NCBI RefSeq assembly: GCF_018070025.1
Contig: NZ_JAGPYQ010000001.1
Location: forward strand, 3,410,001 to 3,474,000
Direction of reading: 5' to 3'
DNA: 64,000 nucleotides
DNA from: Streptomyces liliiviolaceus
GTDB taxonomy: Bacteria > Actinomycetota > Actinomycetes > Streptomycetales > Streptomycetaceae
A model generated the notes under the pieces. It was given only the letters and a program-made list of their open reading frames with translations, had not been told where the DNA came from and made no database searches. Every line of letters begins with the position of its first letter. Positions within the stretch are counted from its first letter, which is position 1. Below, piece by piece: positions 1 to 8,268 of the stretch. Both the position numbers and the translations under genes were made by a program.

Positions 1-467
1 AGCATGGCCTCGTGCGCGGTACGCGGGTGTAGCCGGGACTGGATCAGCGCGGACATGCCCGGGGTGAAGGGGATGTTGATCTCGGCCTCGGGCAGACACC
101 AGTAGCCGCGGTCGGCCCGCATCACGCGGAAGTCGTGGGCCAGGGAGAACATCGCGCCGGCCGCGAAGGTGTGCCCCTGCAGGGCGGCCACGGTGATCAC
201 GGGCAGGGACAGCGTCCGCGCGAACAGCTCCTGGACGCCGACGACATAGTCGTCCTGCTGATCGGCGTGCGCGAACAGCCAGTCCAGGTCGAGGCCGTTG
301 GAGTAGAACTTGCCGGTGGCGGCGGTCACCAGGGCGCGCGGCCCCTCCGCCTTCTCGACCTCGTCCAGTGCGGAGTTGACGGAGGCGAGCCAGTCGGGAT
401 GGAAACGGTTCTCGCCGTCTCCGAGGTCGAGAACGAAGACGTTGTCCTGGCGGTCGAGCGTCGGCAT
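1..467 (-). CDS. Enoyl-CoA hydratase/isomerase family protein (C-terminus off window)
   Basis: This is the first 155 residues of a crotonase-superfamily protein; the rest lies to the left of the window. The ATG at 467-465 follows a strong GAGGAG five bases upstream. Crotonase features are visible: an oxyanion-hole strand around residues 51-62 (TGKFYSNGLDLD) and a second loop around 98-107 (GHTFAAGAMF) that would stabilise a thioester enolate. The segment around 125-140 (LPEAEINIPFTPGM) resembles peroxisomal-type delta3,delta2-enoyl-CoA isomerases more than classical hydratases, which would place it in unsaturated fatty-acid beta-oxidation. The isomerase-versus-hydratase choice is inference because the C-terminal half is not seen. 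It is divergent from the secreted esterase gene at 757. Confidence 0.85.
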   Translation of the reverse strand, partial: MPTLDRQDNVFVLDLGDGENRFHPDWLASVNSALDEVEKAEGPRALVTAATGKFYSNGLDLDWLFAHADQQDDYVVGVQELFARTLSLPVITVAALQGHTFAAGAMFSLAHDFRVMRADRGYWCLPEAEINIPFTPGMSALIQSRLHPRTAHEAM

Positions 468-611
468 GGTGACTCCTCGCGGTAGCTACTTGTGAGTAAC
501 TTAATGCGTCAACCTAATGCGCGACGTACGGCTCGTGCAATGGATACGGCCGAGCGCCCCGTCGAAATCATTCGTCCCCGCTGGCCGGTTTCGGTCTCCA
601 CCCCGTCCCCG

Positions 612-625
612 TGGGAGCGCTTCCA
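612..625. promoter_or_regulatory. CebR-type operator upstream of the CBM2 esterase gene
   Basis: TGGGAGCGCTTCCA is a 14-bp palindrome with one mismatched pair. It differs at one base from TGGGAGCGCTCCCA, the established CebR (cellobiose/cellotriose-responsive LacI-family repressor) site of Streptomyces. It lies about 130 bp before the ATG at 757. The rest of the 289-bp gap 468-756 holds no gene I can support. The downstream product carries a cellulose-binding-type module, which fits control by cello-oligosaccharides. Confidence 0.6.
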
Positions 626-756
626 TGGCAGGCGACAGCGCAGTCATGCGCATGCCATGCGGCTGGCCCCGTCGCGTGGCACCGCTCCACCGCGCCATGC
701 CCGCGTTTCCCGCCCGCCTCCCGCATTCCCCCAGCCGTGATCCGGAAGGGACGGAC

Positions 757-2196
757 ATGTCCGCCACTGGACGCACCACCGTGCACAGCAGCGCCGTACG
801 CACCAGCGCCGTACGCACCAGCGCCCTGCACGGCGACACCGCGCGCGGACGCCCGCGTTCGGGGCCCGCAGTGCTTTTCGCGGCACTGGTGTCCCTGCTC
901 GCGACGACGCTCCTCGGCGCACCCGGCGCCGCCGCCCGCGAGCCGGTGGAGAAGTCACCCGTCGAGAAGGCGTCCGTCACGACGACGTCCGTCACGACGA
1001 GGGCCGCCGCCGCACCCACCGCCGCCCTCACCGAGGTCACCGGCTTCGGCAGCAACCCCAGCAACCTGCAGATGTACCTCTACGTACCGGACAGCGTCAC
1101 CGCGAACCCCGCCGTGGTGGTGGCCGTCCACTACTGCACGGGCTCCGGCCCGGCGATGTACTCCGGCACCGAGTACGCCTCGCTGGCCGACCAGTACGGG
1201 TTCATCGTCGTGTACCCGTCCGTCACCCGCGCCAGCAAGTGCTTCGACGTCTCCTCGCCCCAGGCGCTGACCCGCGGCGGGGGCAGCGACCCGGTCGGCA
1301 TCAAGTCGATGGTCGACTGGGTGACGCGCACCTACTCCGCCGACACCGACCGCGTCTTCGCCACCGGCATCTCCTCCGGCGCGATGATGACGAACGTCCT
1401 GCTCGGCGACTACCCGGACGTGTTCGCCGCGGGCGCCGCGTTCTCGGGCGTACCGTTCGGCTGCTTCGCCACCACGGACGGCTCCGAGTGGAACAGCGCC
1501 TGCTCCGGCGGCACCGTGCTCCACACCCCGCAGGAGTGGGGCGACCTGGTCCGTAACGCCTACCCCGGCTACACCGGCCCGAGGCCGCGTATGCAGGTGT
1601 GGCACGGCACCGAGGACGACGTGCTGCGCTACCCCAACTTCGGGGAGGAGATCGAGCAGTGGACGAACGTGCAGGGCGTCAGCCAGACCCCGGCGGCCAC
1701 CGACTCGCCCCAGTCCGGCTGGACCCGTACCCGCTACGGAGCCACCGGTGACCAGGCCCCCGTCGAGGCCGTCAGCCTCCAGGGCGTCGGCCACAACCTG
1801 TACGCCTGGGGCATGGCGGCCCGTGTCCTCACCTTCTTCGGCCTGGACAGCTCGGGCCCCGGGCCCCAGCCCCAGCCGGGCGCCTGCAAGGTGACCGCCA
1901 CGACCAGCGCCTGGAACACGGGGCTGACCGGCTCCGTGACGATCACCAACACCGGCACCTCCCGTATCGAGGGCTGGCAGTTGGGCTTCACCCTGCCGTC
2001 CGGGCAGGCCATCACCAATGGGTGGGGCGCCACGTACGCCCCGGCGAGCGGCGCGGTGACGGCCACGAACGCCTCGTACAACGGCACGATCGCGGCGAAC
2101 GCGAGCGTCAGCATCGGCTATCAGGCGAGTCATACGGGGAACAGTTCGGCGCCGGCCGCCTTCACTCTCAACGGCACTGTGTGCAGCGGTAGTTGA
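757..2196 (+). CDS. Secreted PHB-depolymerase/feruloyl-esterase family hydrolase with C-terminal CBM2
   Basis: A predicted extracellular esterase of 479 residues that would remove ester groups from polymers such as acetylated or feruloylated xylan. The ATG at 757 follows GGAAGGGAC; the open frame continues upstream but without a ribosome site. Residues 1-60 form a long Sec-type signal: a basic repeat-rich n-region (TSAVR TSAVR) and a hydrophobic core at about 37-53. The alpha/beta hydrolase domain spans about 80-365, with nucleophile Ser206 in GISSG, a probable Asp near 287 (HGTEDD) and His near 345 (GVGHN). A short PQPQPG linker leads to a CBM2 module at about 377-479, bounded by cysteines near each end and containing the conserved Trp residues. 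The family assignment is firm. The substrate is inferred from the CBM2 and the CebR-like operator upstream. Confidence 0.9.
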   Translation: MSATGRTTVHSSAVRTSAVRTSALHGDTARGRPRSGPAVLFAALVSLLATTLLGAPGAAAREPVEKSPVEKASVTTTSVTTRAAAAPTAALTEVTGFGSNPSNLQMYLYVPDSVTANPAVVVAVHYCTGSGPAMYSGTEYASLADQYGFIVVYPSVTRASKCFDVSSPQALTRGGGSDPVGIKSMVDWVTRTYSADTDRVFATGISSGAMMTNVLLGDYPDVFAAGAAFSGVPFGCFATTDGSEWNSACSGGTVLHTPQEWGDLVRNAYPGYTGPRPRMQVWHGTEDDVLRYPNFGEEIEQWTNVQGVSQTPAATDSPQSGWTRTRYGATGDQAPVEAVSLQGVGHNLYAWGMAARVLTFFGLDSSGPGPQPQPGACKVTATTSAWNTGLTGSVTITNTGTSRIEGWQLGFTLPSGQAITNGWGATYAPASGAVTATNASYNGTIAANASVSIGYQASHTGNSSAPAAFTLNGTVCSGS

Positions 2197-2202
2197 GGGG
2201 AT

Positions 2203-3564
2203 ATGGGACCGGTTCGGCTCGTGCCGCCGTCGAGAGCGCACTCCTTCGTCCGTCTCGTCACCGTCTTCGTCCTCGTGCTGGCCCTCGCCGTGAGCGCGTC
2301 CGCCGTGGTGGCCCTGGTCGAGGGGGCGCGGAGTGCGGACCGTGGCGTCGCCGGGGCGGGGGCCCGGCACTGGGTCAACACCTGGACCGCGATGCCGCAG
2401 CTCACCGAGCCGGGCAACATGCCGCCCCCGCCGTTCACCGAGGAGCGGGCCGTCCTGGTCGACACGACCCTGCGGCAGACCGTGCGGGTCTCGACCGGCG
2501 GCGGGCGCCTCCGGCTGCGGTTCTCCAACGCGTTCGGTGGCACCGCGCTGCCCCTCACCGCCGTGAGCGTGGCCCTTCCGCTCGGCGGGCGGGCCGGGGT
2601 CAGCGCCGTCGAACCCGGCTCGCCGCGGCGCGTGACCTTCGCCGGACGCGCGTCGGCGACCGTGCCCGTCGGGGCCCAAGTCGTCTCCGACCCGCTGGAC
2701 TTCGCGCTGGAACCGGGCTCCGTGCTGACCGTGACCGCCTACCTCGCCGAGGGGCAGCCGTCGACCGCGCTCACCTCGCACCCCGGGTCGCGGACCACCT
2801 CGTACCTCCAGAAAGCAGGTCACGCCGACCGCACCCGGGATCTCGACCTCCCGGGGGCGACCGCCGTCGACCACTGGTACCTCCTCAGTGACGTTGAGGT
2901 GCTTTCCGGCCCCGGTACGGCGGCGGTCGCCGTCCTCGGCGACTCGCTGACCGACGGGCGCGGCTCCACCACCAACGGCAACGACCGCTGGACCGACCGT
3001 CTGCTGGACCGGCTCCGCGCGCACCCTCCGACCGGCGGGGTCGCGGTGCTCAACCAGGCCGCCGGCGGCAACCGCGTCCTCGCCGACGGCCTCGGCCCCA
3101 ACGTCCTCGCCCGTCTCGACCGGGACGTCCTGTCCCGCAGCGGAGTCTCCTGGCTGATCGTCTTCGAGGGGGTCAACGACCTCGGAACCGCCGCCGCCAC
3201 ACCCACCGCCCAGCGCAGCGTCACGACCGAACTGATCGCCGCGTACGAGCAGATCGTCGTCCGGGCGCACGCACAGGGCATCCGCGTGTACGGGGCCACG
3301 CTGACGCCGTTCGGCGGCAACACGATGTACGACGACCCCGACGGGCACCGTGAGGCGTCCCGGCAGGAGGTCAACTCCTGGATCCGTACGAGTGGACGGT
3401 TCGACGCGGTCGTCGACTTCGACCGGGCCGTCCGTGACCCGGAGGATCCGCGGCGCCTGCGGGCCGCGCTGCACGACGGGGACGGGCTGCATCTCAATCC
3501 TGAGGGGTACCGGACGCTGGCCGACGCGGTGCCGCTCCGGTTGTTCCGGACGCGAACCGGCTGA
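2203..3564 (+). CDS. Exported SGNH/GDSL-family hydrolase
   Basis: A 453-residue esterase/lipase-fold protein. An N-terminal hydrophobic segment at about 17-40 follows Arg residues and acts as signal peptide or membrane anchor. A beta-rich region at about 50-230 precedes the SGNH catalytic domain. Block I is LGDSLTDG near 247 (nucleophile Ser), block III is GVNDLG near 325 (Asn), and block V is DGLHLNPEGY near 429 with the catalytic His and Asp. The gene begins six bases after the stop of the CBM2 esterase and has a GAGGGG ribosome site, so the two are probably co-transcribed. Its role in polymer deacetylation alongside that esterase is inference. Confidence 0.9.
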   Translation: MGPVRLVPPSRAHSFVRLVTVFVLVLALAVSASAVVALVEGARSADRGVAGAGARHWVNTWTAMPQLTEPGNMPPPPFTEERAVLVDTTLRQTVRVSTGGGRLRLRFSNAFGGTALPLTAVSVALPLGGRAGVSAVEPGSPRRVTFAGRASATVPVGAQVVSDPLDFALEPGSVLTVTAYLAEGQPSTALTSHPGSRTTSYLQKAGHADRTRDLDLPGATAVDHWYLLSDVEVLSGPGTAAVAVLGDSLTDGRGSTTNGNDRWTDRLLDRLRAHPPTGGVAVLNQAAGGNRVLADGLGPNVLARLDRDVLSRSGVSWLIVFEGVNDLGTAAATPTAQRSVTTELIAAYEQIVVRAHAQGIRVYGATLTPFGGNTMYDDPDGHREASRQEVNSWIRTSGRFDAVVDFDRAVRDPEDPRRLRAALHDGDGLHLNPEGYRTLADAVPLRLFRTRTG

Positions 3565-3573
3565 CCGGCCGGG

Positions 3574-4119
3574 TCAGGCGGGCTTCTCCGCGGGGTCGGC
3601 GGGCAGGGGCAGGGGCGTCGGCGGGGGCAGGAGGTCGTGGAGCTGTGTGTACCGCTGGGCGCAGGCCGTCCGTGCGATGGCCTGCGAGACGGCGTCGGCC
3701 AGCGGGCCCGTCGACTCGCTCAGCAGGCGGCGGGCCTTGTCCGTGAGCGCCACCTCGATACCGCGCCGGTCGCCGCACGCGGAGTTCTTGGTGATCAGCC
3801 CCGCGTGCTGCAGACAGGCGACCTGGTACGTCAGCCGGGTCTTCGGGCGGCCCAGCAGTTCCGCGATGCGGGTCATCCGCAGGCTGGAGCCCGGCTGGTC
3901 GGCCAGCAGGCACAGCACCAGGAACTCGTCGTGCGAGACGCCCATGGCGTCCTTCACGCGCGAACGCAGCTGCTGCTCGATCGCGCCGGCCGCCGCCAGC
4001 AGGCGCATCCAGGAACGGAGTTCGGCGGGCAGCAGGCCGTTCTCCGTTGCGCCCTCGTCGATCTCGTCGTCCGGCGGGACGGATGCGGGCTGGTCGGCGG
4101 GGGTGGAGGAGGCGGCCAT
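3574..4119 (-). CDS. MarR-family transcriptional regulator
   Basis: A 181-residue winged-helix repressor. The region about 45-165 has the MarR fold. The recognition stretch LLGRPKTRLTYQVACLQHAGLI is followed by the wing SACGDRRGIEVALTDKARRLL, with the DRR-x-x-x-V-x-LT signature of the family. It is divergent from yceI, and the 101-bp gap between them holds two similar 18-bp operator-like palindromes. Autoregulation together with control of yceI is therefore the simplest model. The ligand cannot be told from sequence. It converges with the GDSL hydrolase at 3564, leaving only nine bases between stops. Confidence 0.9.
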   Translation of the reverse strand: MAASSTPADQPASVPPDDEIDEGATENGLLPAELRSWMRLLAAAGAIEQQLRSRVKDAMGVSHDEFLVLCLLADQPGSSLRMTRIAELLGRPKTRLTYQVACLQHAGLITKNSACGDRRGIEVALTDKARRLLSESTGPLADAVSQAIARTACAQRYTQLHDLLPPPTPLPLPADPAEKPA

Positions 4120-4137
4120 GGTGTCGCAGTCTACCGG

Positions 4138-4155
4138 TTGTCCATTTTTGGATGA
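4138..4155. promoter_or_regulatory. MarR operator candidate, site 1
   Basis: TTGTCCATTTTTGGATGA, an imperfect palindrome lying 19 bp upstream of the MarR start. It is the inverted counterpart of the site at 4171-4188; the two share the TCATCCA/TGGACAA elements and are offset by 33 bp, about three helical turns. Confidence 0.65.
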
Positions 4156-4170
4156 CCGGCTAGCGTGGGG

Positions 4171-4188
4171 TCATCCAAATTTGGACAA
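4171..4188. promoter_or_regulatory. MarR operator candidate, site 2
   Basis: TCATCCAAATTTGGACAA, a palindrome with 7 of 9 paired positions, placed 32 bp upstream of the yceI ATG. Its AT-rich centre stands out in this GC-rich sequence. It probably serves the yceI side of the divergent promoter. Confidence 0.65.
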
Positions 4189-4220
4189 CCGATGACAACC
4201 GATCAACCAGGAGAAGACCC

Positions 4221-4754
4221 ATGACCGTCGCTGTGGAAACCGGCCTGTGGCAGCTCGACGCCGTTCGCTCAGCCGTCGCCATCAAGCACAAGACGATGTG
4301 GGGGCTGGTCACGGTGAAGGGCGCCTTCGGCGGAGTCTCCGGTGAGGGCGAGGTCGAGGCTGGCGGCAGCGCGCACGGCGCGATCACGGTGGAGGCCGGG
4401 TCGCTCGACACGAAGAACGCGAAGCGTGACGCGCATCTGCGGGGTGCGGACTTCTTCGATGCCGAGCGGCATCCGACGCTCGTCTTCGCCGTTCGTGACG
4501 CGGTGGTCCGGCCGGACGACAGTGTCGGGATCGAGGGGGAGCTGACCGTTCGGGGGGTCAGTCGGCCGCAGTCCGTCACTGCGACGGTCACCGAGTCGAG
4601 CGGCGACGTGGTGACGCTTGCCGCTGAGTTCACCGTGGATCGGGAGCAGTTCAATCTGGGGTGGAATCAGATGGGGATGATTCGGGGGCTTACCACTGTG
4701 ACTGCGACGCTCCGGTTTACGCGGCGCGGGTCCGCCTCCGGCGAGGGGGTGTAG
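4221..4754 (+). CDS. YceI-family protein
   Basis: A 177-residue protein of the YceI lipocalin-like beta-barrel family, whose members bind polyisoprenoid or other amphipathic lipids. Start ATG follows AGGAGAAG. Family marks include the opening GLWQLDAVRSAVAIKHKTMWGLVTVKGAF, the central RDAHLRGADFFDAERHPTLVF motif at about 73-93, and GELTVRGVSRPQSV near 112. There is no signal peptide, so it should be cytosolic, unlike the periplasmic E. coli YceI. It is the only plausible regulatory target next to the divergent MarR gene. Stress- or solvent-related expression through MarR is inference. Confidence 0.9.
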   Translation: MTVAVETGLWQLDAVRSAVAIKHKTMWGLVTVKGAFGGVSGEGEVEAGGSAHGAITVEAGSLDTKNAKRDAHLRGADFFDAERHPTLVFAVRDAVVRPDDSVGIEGELTVRGVSRPQSVTATVTESSGDVVTLAAEFTVDREQFNLGWNQMGMIRGLTTVTATLRFTRRGSASGEGV

Positions 4755-4781
4755 TTCGGCTGCGGGTGGGTGGGGGCTTGT

Positions 4782-4912
4782 CGCGCAGTTCCCCGCGCCC
4801 CTAAAGGCAAAGGACTGCGCCGTTCCCCGCGCCCCTAAAGGCAAAAGACAAAAGATTGCGCCGTTCCCCGCGCCCCTAAGGGCAAAGGACTGCGCCGTTC
4901 CCCGCGCCCCTA
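4782..4912 (+). repeat. Dispersed GC repeat block A (four copies)
   Basis: Four copies of the core GCGCMGTTCCCCGCGCCCCT begin near 4784, 4820, 4858 and 4892, separated by AAAGGCAAAAGA-like spacers. They fill the gap between convergent yceI and the MazG-like gene. The last copy runs up to and supplies the stop codon region of the MazG-like gene. Confidence 0.85.
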
Positions 4913-5263
4913 AAGGGGCTTCCCAGGGGTGGCCGTGTCGGATTCCTGGGAGCGGGCTGTTACGCGTGCCAAGTGGGTGGTGAAGATCTGCTGGGCGTCC
5001 GGCGAGAGTGTTCGTAGTGCTACTGCCGCTGTGATGATCACGTCGCAGAGTTCCGCGCGCACGTCGTCCCACGTGTGCGACACGCCCTTGCGGGGGTTCT
5101 GGCCGGTGGCGCCGATGACCGCCTCGGCGACCTCGCCCACCTCCTCCGAGAGCTTCAGCATCCGCAGGAGGAGGGTCTCCTGGGGCGGGCGGTCCGGCTG
5201 GGTGCGGGCCAGCCAGTCCTGGAGGTGCTCGATGGACTGCCAGAGATCACCGTCGTCGCTCAT
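4910..5263 (-). CDS. MazG-like NTP pyrophosphohydrolase family protein
   Basis: A compact 117-residue all-alpha NTP-PPase-like protein. Metal-binding acidic residues are visible in KLSEEVGEVAEAVIG (about 37-51) and in the second helix ELCDVIITAAVAL (about 72-84), matching the EExxE...ExxD arrangement of MazG/dUTPase-like enzymes that hydrolyse (d)NTPs to monophosphates. It starts five bases after the DoxX stop, so the two probably form one transcript. Substrate unknown. The C-terminal few codons lie at the edge of the dispersed repeat block. Confidence 0.8.
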   Translation of the reverse strand: MSDDGDLWQSIEHLQDWLARTQPDRPPQETLLLRMLKLSEEVGEVAEAVIGATGQNPRKGVSHTWDDVRAELCDVIITAAVALRTLSPDAQQIFTTHLARVTARSQESDTATPGKPL

Positions 5264-5268
5264 GACGG

Positions 5269-5829
5269 TCAGACTGCCACGCCCTCCTCGTCGAACAACT
5301 CGCCCTGCCCGTCGTCCTCCTGGCCTCGCAGCCGCGCGTACCGCGCTCCGATCACCGCCACGGCCGCCGCGGTCGTCACCGCGAGCGCGACCGGCACCAT
5401 CCAGTTCCGGTCGACCGTGTGGCCCAGGGCGTGGTCCAGGGAGATCCGGCCGGGGCCCGCGACGGCCAGGCCCGCCGCCGTGAGGCCCAGGGAGGCCGCG
5501 TGCTCGTAGCCGCCGCTCTGCGCGAAGAAGCCGTTGGGCGCGTGCAGGGCGGCGGCTCCCGCCATCGCCCCGGCTGCGGCCGCTCCGGCCGCCGGGGTGG
5601 CGAGGCCCAGCGCGAGCAGCGTGCCGCCGCCCGTCTCCGCCAGGCCCGCCGCGGCGGCGCTGGCCCGGCCGGGCGCGTACCCCACGGACTCCATGAACTC
5701 GCCGGTCCCGGAGAGGCCGCCCCCGCCGAACCAGCCGAAGAGCTTCTGCGCCCCGTGCGCCGCCAGCACTCCGCCCGTACCGAGGCGGAGCAGCAGCAGT
5801 CCCAGATCGCGTCGGTCGAAACAGGTCAC
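5269..5829 (-). CDS. DoxX-family membrane protein
   Basis: A 186-residue integral membrane protein with four predicted helices. The DoxX pattern is clear: LLLLRLGTGGVLAAHGAQKLFGWFGG at the N-terminus, then a second helix rich in Ala/Gly (AGLAETGGGTLLALGL), and APNGFFAQSGGYEH. I chose GTG at 5829-5827 because the family homology begins at TCFDRRDLGLLLLRLG and GAGGAG lies about 11 bases before it; the open frame extends further upstream with no family similarity. Some DoxX proteins act in redox or sulfur stress at the membrane; the role here is not deducible. The C-terminal tail is acidic (EDDGQGELFDEEG) and cytosolic. Confidence 0.85.
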   Translation of the reverse strand: MTCFDRRDLGLLLLRLGTGGVLAAHGAQKLFGWFGGGGLSGTGEFMESVGYAPGRASAAAAGLAETGGGTLLALGLATPAAGAAAAGAMAGAAALHAPNGFFAQSGGYEHAASLGLTAAGLAVAGPGRISLDHALGHTVDRNWMVPVALAVTTAAAVAVIGARYARLRGQEDDGQGELFDEEGVAV

Positions 5830-5960
5830 GGTTCCCGTCACTCCTCGCAGGTCACAGCATGGATGCGTCTGCTCACCGTCGCACCGGACCGCCGTCCTGG
5901 CCCTGGCCCGCGCCGCCGTTCGAGTGACCGGTGCGACCGGCCGCGACCGCCTCGACCGCG

Positions 5961-5992
5961 AGAGGCCGCCCACCGGCGAGGGTGAGCGGCCT
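5961..5992 (-). terminator. Possible hairpin after the ABC exporter genes
   Basis: GAGGCCGC (5961-5968) pairs with GCGGCCTC (5985-5992) just past the stop of the ATPase gene, which is transcribed leftwards. There is no T tract, so it is a weak terminator call. Confidence 0.35.
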
Positions 5993-6024
5993 CCCGCAAC
6001 GCCGTACGGGGGCGGGCGGACCGG

Positions 6025-6717
6025 TCAGAGCGCGGGCTGCGGCTGCTGTTCGGTCAGCGCGATCCGGCCCTTCCTGATCGTCGCGAGCCGGGGTGCGCGC
6101 CGGGCGATCGACGAGTCGTGCGTGACCATGATGAACGTCAGCCCGTGCTCCCTCCACAGCCCTTCCAGCAGGGCCATGATGTCGTCGCGGGTGCCCTCGT
6201 CGAGGTTGCCCGTGGGTTCGTCGGCGAGCAGCACCTTCGGGTTCTTCACCAGCGCGCGGGCGATCGCGACGCGCTGCTGCTGACCGCCGGACAGCTCGCT
6301 CGGCGCATGGGTGAGGCGGTCACCGAGACCGACCGAACCCAGCGCCTCGGCGGCCTTCGCGCGCCGCTCCGACGGCTTGACCCCGAGCGGTACGAGCGCG
6401 GTCTCGACGTTCTCCTGCGCGGTGAGCGTGGGAATGAGGTTGAACGACTGGAAGATGATGCCGATCTTTTCGGCGCGCACCCGGGTCAGCCGGGCCTCGC
6501 TGATGGACGCGAGGTCCACGCCGTCCAGTTCGACGCTGCCGGAGGACGGGCGGTCCAGGCCGCCGATCATCTGCAGCAGGGTCGACTTGCCGCCGCCGGT
6601 GGGGCCCTGGATGACGAGCTGGTCGCCGTCCTCGATGGTGAGGTCGACGCCGCGCAGCGCCTCCACGGTCTCCTTGCCTCTCGTGTAGTTCTTGGTGACG
6701 CCGGTGAGCTTGTACAT
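6025..6717 (-). CDS. ABC transporter ATP-binding protein, MacB/LolD type
   Basis: A 230-residue cytosolic ATPase. Walker A is GPTGGGKST near 39-47, the Q-loop is FQSFNLIPTLTAQENV, the signature is LSGGQQQRVAIARAL near 142-156, Walker B is VLLADEPTGNLD near 162-173, and the H-loop is VTHD. The Q-loop and GNLD wording match the MacB/LolD/FtsE class, which powers mechanotransmission-type FtsX-like permeases. It lies 60 bp downstream of such a permease gene (6778-8268) and forms one system with it. The cargo is unknown; related pairs handle peptides, lipoproteins or antibiotics. Confidence 0.92.
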   Translation of the reverse strand: MYKLTGVTKNYTRGKETVEALRGVDLTIEDGDQLVIQGPTGGGKSTLLQMIGGLDRPSSGSVELDGVDLASISEARLTRVRAEKIGIIFQSFNLIPTLTAQENVETALVPLGVKPSERRAKAAEALGSVGLGDRLTHAPSELSGGQQQRVAIARALVKNPKVLLADEPTGNLDEGTRDDIMALLEGLWREHGLTFIMVTHDSSIARRAPRLATIRKGRIALTEQQPQPAL

Positions 6718-6777
6718 ACGTCTTCTCCGTAACGAACGTGACGTGACGTGCCGTGCCGTGGTGTTGGGGGGCGGGGG

Positions 6778-8268
6778 TTACGACACGCTGCGCAGCGCGT
6801 CGGCCGGGCGCATCCGGGAGGCGCGCCAGCCGCCCATCGCGCCGGCGATCAGACCGCCCGCGACCGCGAGGCCCACGGCGAGCGCGATGGTGGTGACGGA
6901 GACCGGGGCGGACAGCGCGATGTCGAGGGTGCTCGACGCGCTCTGCCCGCCGGGGCCGCCACCGCCGCCCGGACCGCCGCCACCGGGGCCGCCGCCCTGG
7001 CCGCCGCCCGTGGCACCGAGTTCGGCGGTGAGGGTGGGGCTGATGGCCGTGACCGCGTACGCCGCCGCCAGACCGAGGGCGATACCGAGCGCTCCGCCGA
7101 GCAGGCCGTTGACGACCGACTCGCCGACGACCTGCCGGGTGACCTTGCGGCTCGGCCAGCCGAGCGCCTTCAGCGTGCCGAACTCCCGCACGCGGCGGCT
7201 GACCGCCGAGGAGGTGAGCAGCGCGGCGACGAGGAACGCGGCCACCAGCACCGCGATGGAGAGCCACTTGCCCACGCTGGTCGCGAGGTCGGAGGCGGTC
7301 GACAGCGAGCCGGAGACGGTGTCGGCGAGATCGGCCGAGGTCGTGACCGTCGTACCGTCGATGTTCTTCTGGATGGCCGCCTTGACCGCGTCGATGCGCT
7401 GGGAGTCGGACGCCTTCACATAGATCGTGGAGATCTTGTTCTTGGAGTCACCGAGTGTCTGGGCCTGCTTGAGCGGCAGGTAGACGTCGGTCGTCGACTC
7501 GCTGCTGTCCGGGGTCGCGATCCCGATGACCTTGTACTTGGTGCCGGAGATCTTGATGCTCTCGCCGACCGTGTACTTGTTCTCCTTGGCGTAGGACTTG
7601 CTGAGTACGGCGACCTTCGCGTTCGTCTGCGAGGCCGTGAACGACGTGCCCTTGCTGATCTTCGTGGTGGCGAGCGGGCCCAGATCCTGGTTCGTGACGT
7701 CGACACCGGAGACCGAGTACGAGTTCACGTCGAAGGAGGCGCCGCCGCCCTGCACCTGGGGCTGGCCGGTCGAACCGCCGCCGCCCGCGCCGCCGGGGCC
7801 GCCGCCCTGGCCCTGGGAGCCCTGCGAGGAGGTGTCGGTCTTCGCCTTGCCCTGGGTGAAACTGCCGTCGACCTTGGTGACGTTCAGGGTCAGCGCGCCC
7901 ACCGCGCTCGCCACGTTCTTCTGCGCGGCGACCCTTTCGATGAGGGAGGACTTGAGCGTCTGACCGCCCTGAGTCGTCACGCGGTCCGAACTCTGTTCCT
8001 CGTCCTCGTCCGAGCCGGCGTCGAATTCGAAATTCGGCCTGCCCGTCTGCTTGCCGCCGGAGGAAGGGGCCTCCCTGGCCTTGGTCACCGTCATGTCGGT
8101 GCCGAGTCCGTACAGCGACTGAAGGACCTTGTCCTGTGCCTGTGACATGCCGGCCGACACCGAGTTGACGGTGATGACCAGCGCGATTCCGAGCGCCAGA
8201 CCCATGGCGATGACCAGAGCCGACTTCTTGCGCCGGCTCAGCTCACGCTTGAGATAGATGCCAAACAT
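6778..8268 (-). CDS. ABC transporter permease, FtsX/MacB type
   Basis: A 496-residue membrane protein. It has one N-terminal helix (about 17-40, after KRELSRRKKS), a large extracellular MacB-like core (about 45-325), and three C-terminal helices carrying the FtsX domain (VAAFLVAALLTSSAVSRRVREFGTLKALGWPSRKVTRQVVGE). I start at ATG 8268, preceded by an AGGGACAGGG stretch; the longer open frame adds 23 residues without homology. Two low-complexity inserts are notable: GQGGGPGGAGGGG in the core near residue 170 and a Gly/Pro/Gln run before the last helix. In MacB-type systems such loops face outside. Confidence 0.9.
   Translation of the reverse strand: MFGIYLKRELSRRKKSALVIAMGLALGIALVITVNSVSAGMSQAQDKVLQSLYGLGTDMTVTKAREAPSSGGKQTGRPNFEFDAGSDEDEEQSSDRVTTQGGQTLKSSLIERVAAQKNVASAVGALTLNVTKVDGSFTQGKAKTDTSSQGSQGQGGGPGGAGGGGSTGQPQVQGGGASFDVNSYSVSGVDVTNQDLGPLATTKISKGTSFTASQTNAKVAVLSKSYAKENKYTVGESIKISGTKYKVIGIATPDSSESTTDVYLPLKQAQTLGDSKNKISTIYVKASDSQRIDAVKAAIQKNIDGTTVTTSADLADTVSGSLSTASDLATSVGKWLSIAVLVAAFLVAALLTSSAVSRRVREFGTLKALGWPSRKVTRQVVGESVVNGLLGGALGIALGLAAAYAVTAISPTLTAELGATGGGQGGGPGGGGPGGGGGPGGQSASSTLDIALSAPVSVTTIALAVGLAVAGGLIAGAMGGWRASRMRPADALRSVS

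Noticed and set aside
955-3492. Long open frame of 845 codons on the minus strand opposite the esterase and GDSL genes
   Set aside because: It is a GC-bias shadow: Arg/Gly/Val-rich low-complexity translation, no domain, and both opposite-strand genes have clear catalytic motifs.
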